Shown piece after piece: positions 7,561 through 9,644 of a stretch of DNA of 9,644 nucleotides (the stretch's first letter is position 1; every line of letters starts with the position of its first letter). The notes under the pieces were generated by a model that worked only from the letters and a program-made list of their open reading frames with translations, made no database searches and was not told where the DNA came from. Source of the DNA: Clostridium sp. UBA1056 (GTDB taxonomy: Bacteria; Bacillota; Clostridia; Clostridiales; Clostridiaceae); the NCBI GenBank assembly GCA_002316385.1, contig DCDL01000061.1, positions 89,917-99,560 on the forward strand. Direction: 5' to 3'. Position numbers and translations under genes: made by a program.

Positions 7561-7969
7561 AAATCAATTCTATAAAAAAATAAGCAAGGGCTGGATATTA
7601 ACTTATGTAGTAATTATATCTATGTTTATTTCTCTTATGGTGTGCTATTTAATGAAATCCTTTGAAAACAGAAATTTTTATATGAGTAATTATAAAGAAT
7701 ATAGTTTAAAGGAAGATACTGATTATAATTATAAAGAGCATATAATGGCTACCTTTAATAATTATATGTTAAAAAATTTAGAAAGCATAAAGGCTGAAGA
7801 TATAGACAAGTATTTTGAAAGTAAGGTGGGAGAAAAACTAGTTAGCTATAATGGAAGTTATATAACATATAGTTCTAAGGAAAAACTTTTTCAAATTAGT
7901 GGCTTAAATAGAATTTACAAATTTACTATAATCATTAATTCAGATAAAGTTAAATACATTTTTAAATAA
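7532..7969 (+). CDS. Small single-pass membrane protein in the GspK/PilX/ComGG position
   Basis: The 145-residue protein has a basic N-terminus, then Lys-Gly (19-20) and a hydrophobic segment of about 20 residues (21-41), then a mostly polar tail. I do not recognise its family by sequence. G20 followed by a helix resembles a prepilin cut site, but the fifth residue after it is Tyr25, not Glu. GspK, PilX and ComGG also lack this Glu and stand last in the minor pseudopilin series, as here. The GTG at 7532 has AAAGGA (7522-7527) four bases upstream. TTG at 7547, with GGAG (7534-7537) nine bases upstream, is an alternative start that would shorten the leader to 15 residues. It overlaps the J-like gene by 29 bases. 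The assignment as a fourth pseudopilin is inference from order and topology; a plain membrane anchor protein is the alternative. Confidence 0.72.
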   Translation: MEKEQLEKYKNQFYKKISKGWILTYVVIISMFISLMVCYLMKSFENRNFYMSNYKEYSLKEDTDYNYKEHIMATFNNYMLKNLESIKAEDIDKYFESKVGEKLVSYNGSYITYSSKEKLFQISGLNRIYKFTIIINSDKVKYIFK

Positions 7970-7994
7970 GATTATTAATATAGAAGGAAGAGTT

Positions 7995-8711
7995 ATGAAG
8001 AAACAATGTTCAATTGAAATCAATGGCGAAGAAATAAAGTTTATAAAAGAAAATATTAAACACTTAAAAAAGGATAAAAATTTTTACTGTACCTATGATG
8101 ATAATAAAAATAGTAGGATTGAAATTAAAGAAATCTTAAGAAAAAGTAATCTAAATGTAATTATAGAAGGAGAAGAGATATTTCTACATAGAATGATTGT
8201 GCCCAAAATGAATAAAGGTAGGATGAACTTATTTGTTAAAAATAAAGTGATAGAAATTTTTCATCATATAGAAAATATTATATTTGATTATGAAGTTATT
8301 AATGTTGAAAGAAGAGAAATAGAAATAGTTATGTATTGTATAAATATTAAGGACTCACTATTTATGAATGAAGAAGTGTTTTCAGGTTCAACTATTAAAT
8401 CTGTGATACCCATACAGCAGCTCTATATAAATAAATATAAGAAAAAGATAAAGAATAGAGAGTTTACTATGATTATATATAGAAATAAATATGTTTATAT
8501 TGTTGAAATAAAAAATAATACTTTAGTGAGAAATAAAGTTATAAATGAAGTTAAAGAAGATAGTAATTTAGAAATATTAGAGTTTTTTAAAGCTACCAAT
8601 AATGAAGAGGATAAAAAGGGACTTTATATTATTACTGAGAATAAAGGAGAAAATATTAAAATTGCAAATTTATATGAAATAAAGAAAAGCTTCTCAGCTA
8701 ATTTTAATTAA
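7995..8711 (+). CDS. PilM/GspL cytoplasmic-domain-like protein, short form
   Basis: The 238-residue soluble protein has no membrane segment or signal peptide. Residues 62-101 (FLHRMIVPKMNKGRM, then a helix, then IIFDYEVI) follow the PilM pattern in which Arg and Pro precede a helix and an Asp-Tyr pair. That similarity, and its place before PilN- and PilO-like genes, suggest an actin-like PilM or the cytoplasmic part of GspL. PilM usually has about 350 residues and begins with a Gly-Ile-Asp-Ile-Gly nucleotide loop; here the start is Cys-Ser-Ile-Glu-Ile-Asn and the phosphate loops are not visible, so ATP binding is doubtful. In a complete system it would bind the N-terminal tail of PilN and touch PilB. 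AAGGA (7984-7988) is six bases before the ATG. The gene starts 25 bases after the previous one. Confidence 0.65.
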   Translation: MKKQCSIEINGEEIKFIKENIKHLKKDKNFYCTYDDNKNSRIEIKEILRKSNLNVIIEGEEIFLHRMIVPKMNKGRMNLFVKNKVIEIFHHIENIIFDYEVINVERREIEIVMYCINIKDSLFMNEEVFSGSTIKSVIPIQQLYINKYKKKIKNREFTMIIYRNKYVYIVEIKNNTLVRNKVINEVKEDSNLEILEFFKATNNEEDKKGLYIITENKGENIKIANLYEIKKSFSANFN

Positions 8712-8732
8712 TAATAGAAATAGGAGGAAATC

Positions 8733-9176
8733 ATGAAGGAAGGATATTATCCTCAATGGTATTTAAAAAATTTAGGTTACATATATAAGAAAAATATAAT
8801 AAGAACTGTAATATACTTCTCAATATTTTTTGTTTTTATTTCCATGAGAATAATAGGAAATCATTACAAAGAGTTAAATATGAGAAATAAAATACAAGCT
8901 AATAAAGTTATAGATTTAAATAGTAATAATAAAGACATTACTACTTATACATATAACTACATATACGAAGTAATTTTAAAGGAAAATCTTAAAGTGATTA
9001 CTATGAATATAGATTCGGATAATATAATTATTAATATAAAAGTTATAGATAAAGAAGATTATTCCACATCTATTAAGATTTTAGAAGAAAAATTCTCAAT
9101 AATTGAAGTTTCATCTATCCTTAAAGAGGATGAGGAGCTTTATTTTAGAGCTAGGGTGAAGATTAATGGATACTAG
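8733..9176 (+). CDS. PilN-like single-pass membrane protein
   Basis: The 147-residue protein has a cytoplasmic N-terminal tail (about 1-20), one hydrophobic segment (about 21-41), a polar helix, and a C-terminal alpha-beta part (about 90-147) with alternating hydrophobic strands, as in the ferredoxin-like fold of PilN. The canonical PilN tail motif with Asn-Leu-Leu-Pro is absent; a Tyr-Pro-Gln-Trp-Tyr-Leu run (6-11) occupies its place. Assignment rests on topology, size and position between PilM-like and PilO-like genes. The ribosome site is strong: AGGAGG at 8722-8727, five bases before the ATG. It overlaps the next gene by 11 bases. Confidence 0.62.
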   Translation: MKEGYYPQWYLKNLGYIYKKNIIRTVIYFSIFFVFISMRIIGNHYKELNMRNKIQANKVIDLNSNNKDITTYTYNYIYEVILKENLKVITMNIDSDNIIINIKVIDKEDYSTSIKILEEKFSIIEVSSILKEDEELYFRARVKINGY

Positions 9177-9558
9177 AAAATATAAATTAATTAATGCAAT
9201 AGTAGTTATATTGACTATGATACTTTTAGTTATTTGTGGGAGTACACAGGTAAGTTTAAATCATGTCCAAAATAATAAAGACTTAGAAAAGATTAATCAT
9301 GAAAGAGTAAAAAATAATAATGAGTTTAAACTAGCAGAATTTTTAGAACAACTAAAGAGTCATGAGGATACTTCTTTAAATAATATTGCTATTTATGATT
9401 CGTGGGGTGAGGTTACTATTGAATGTAACGGAGATTTTACAACTTTCAAAAATTTACTTAACTCACTAGATGATATGAATGAAATAAAAGAAATTAAGTC
9501 TTTATTAATAGAGGAAGGTCTTTGTACTTTTAAAGTTATATTTAATACAAAGACTTAA
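9166..9558 (+). CDS. PilO/GspM-like single-pass membrane protein
   Basis: The 130-residue protein has a short basic N-terminus, one hydrophobic segment (about 9-29), a charged helix likely to form a coiled coil (about 36-65), and a C-terminal alpha-beta part (about 72-127) consistent with the ferredoxin-like fold of PilO. Cys24 at the end of the membrane segment does not lie in a proper lipobox, since Ile precedes it. It would pair with the PilN-like protein to form the inner-membrane alignment unit. PilO is usually near 200 residues, so this is a reduced version. AGGGTG (9153-9158) lies seven bases before the ATG, which overlaps the PilN-like gene by 11 bases. It is the last gene of the visible operon. 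Family assignment is by topology and order only. Confidence 0.6.
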   Translation: MDTRKYKLINAIVVILTMILLVICGSTQVSLNHVQNNKDLEKINHERVKNNNEFKLAEFLEQLKSHEDTSLNNIAIYDSWGEVTIECNGDFTTFKNLLNSLDDMNEIKEIKSLLIEEGLCTFKVIFNTKT

Positions 9559-9644
9559 TAAACATTAAGACTAAAGATAAGAAGCCTTCACCAGATAAGC
9601 TAATATTAAATTAATCCGATGAACTACCCGCTCTAATACTCCCA
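9559..9644. other. Tail region without a + strand gene; possible end of a convergent gene or mobile element
   Basis: After the PilO-like stop comes AT-rich DNA with a short direct repeat (AGATAAG at 9575-9581 and 9593-9599) and a weak six-base hairpin across the stop codon (9554-9569) without a T-run, so no convincing terminator is seen. From 9611 on, GC content rises. On the minus strand 9644-9611 reads Gly-Ser-Ile-Arg-Ala-Gly-Ser-Ser-Ser-Asp then TAA, using GCG and GGG codons that the genes of this window seldom use. This could be the C-terminus of a convergent gene or the right end of an IS605/TnpB-type element. Too little is present to decide. Confidence 0.3.

Larger units (their letters stand above)
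3559..9558 (+). other. Type IV pilus / pseudopilus operon (nine genes)
   Basis: Nine same-strand genes run from pilB to the PilO-like gene with junctions of -11, 18, -20, -35 (or -14), -29 (or -14), 25, 21 and -11 bases. No internal terminator or promoter-sized gap is visible, and an upstream terminator separates it from dapF. The order ATPase, platform, H-, I-, J-, K-like subunits, then M-, N-, O-like proteins mirrors type IV pilus and type II secretion loci. Absence of a secretin fits a Gram-positive cell. Confidence 0.85.

Noticed and set aside
9229..9240. Lipobox in the PilO-like protein at Cys24
   Set aside because: Ile precedes the cysteine, where a lipobox needs Gly, Ala or Ser, so it is read as a membrane anchor.
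9554..9569. Hairpin across the stop of the PilO-like gene as a terminator
   Set aside because: The stem is six base pairs, almost all A-T, and no T-run follows on either strand.
9575..9599. Repeat AGATAAG as start of a CRISPR or other array
   Set aside because: There are only two seven-base copies, too short and too few for an array.

Overview
The window is very AT-rich, uses AGA/ATA/TTA codons heavily, has strong AGGAGG-type ribosome binding sites and some GTG/TTG starts. Its genes are all on the + strand. RecQ with two HRDC domains and a C-terminal helix-turn-helix block, DapF, and a secretin-free type IV pilus set together suggest a low-GC Firmicute, most likely Clostridium sensu lato. 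The species cannot be named from the sequence alone.

Positions 91-3405 hold two housekeeping genes in one probable transcription unit: recQ (ATP-dependent 3'-5' DNA helicase) and, 12 bases later, dapF (diaminopimelate epimerase, lysine and peptidoglycan precursor synthesis). A strong intrinsic terminator at 3416-3464 closes the unit. The short gap 3465-3558 should carry the promoter for what follows.

Positions 3559-9558 are a tightly packed nine-gene operon for a type IV pilus or pseudopilus machine. In order it encodes a PilB/GspE assembly ATPase, a PilC/GspF inner-membrane platform protein, three class III-leader pseudopilins (H-like, I-like, J-like), a fourth small single-pass protein in the position of GspK/PilX/ComGG, and three strongly diverged proteins in the order PilM, PilN, PilO. 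Five of the eight junctions overlap, so translation is probably coupled. The expected logic is that PilB drives subunit insertion through PilC, the minor pseudopilins form the priming tip, and PilM-N-O link the cytoplasmic motor to the membrane. No clear major pilin, prepilin peptidase or retraction ATPase lies in the window, so these must be encoded elsewhere if the system works. PilB carries unusual substitutions in the Asp box and next to the Walker B glutamate, and the PilM-like protein is much shorter than usual.

Positions 9559-9644 hold no + strand gene. The last 34 bases are richer in GC than the rest and read on the minus strand as the end of an open frame, possibly the 3' end of a convergent gene or mobile element. 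The window is otherwise free of tRNA, rRNA, CRISPR arrays and complete insertion sequences as far as can be seen.
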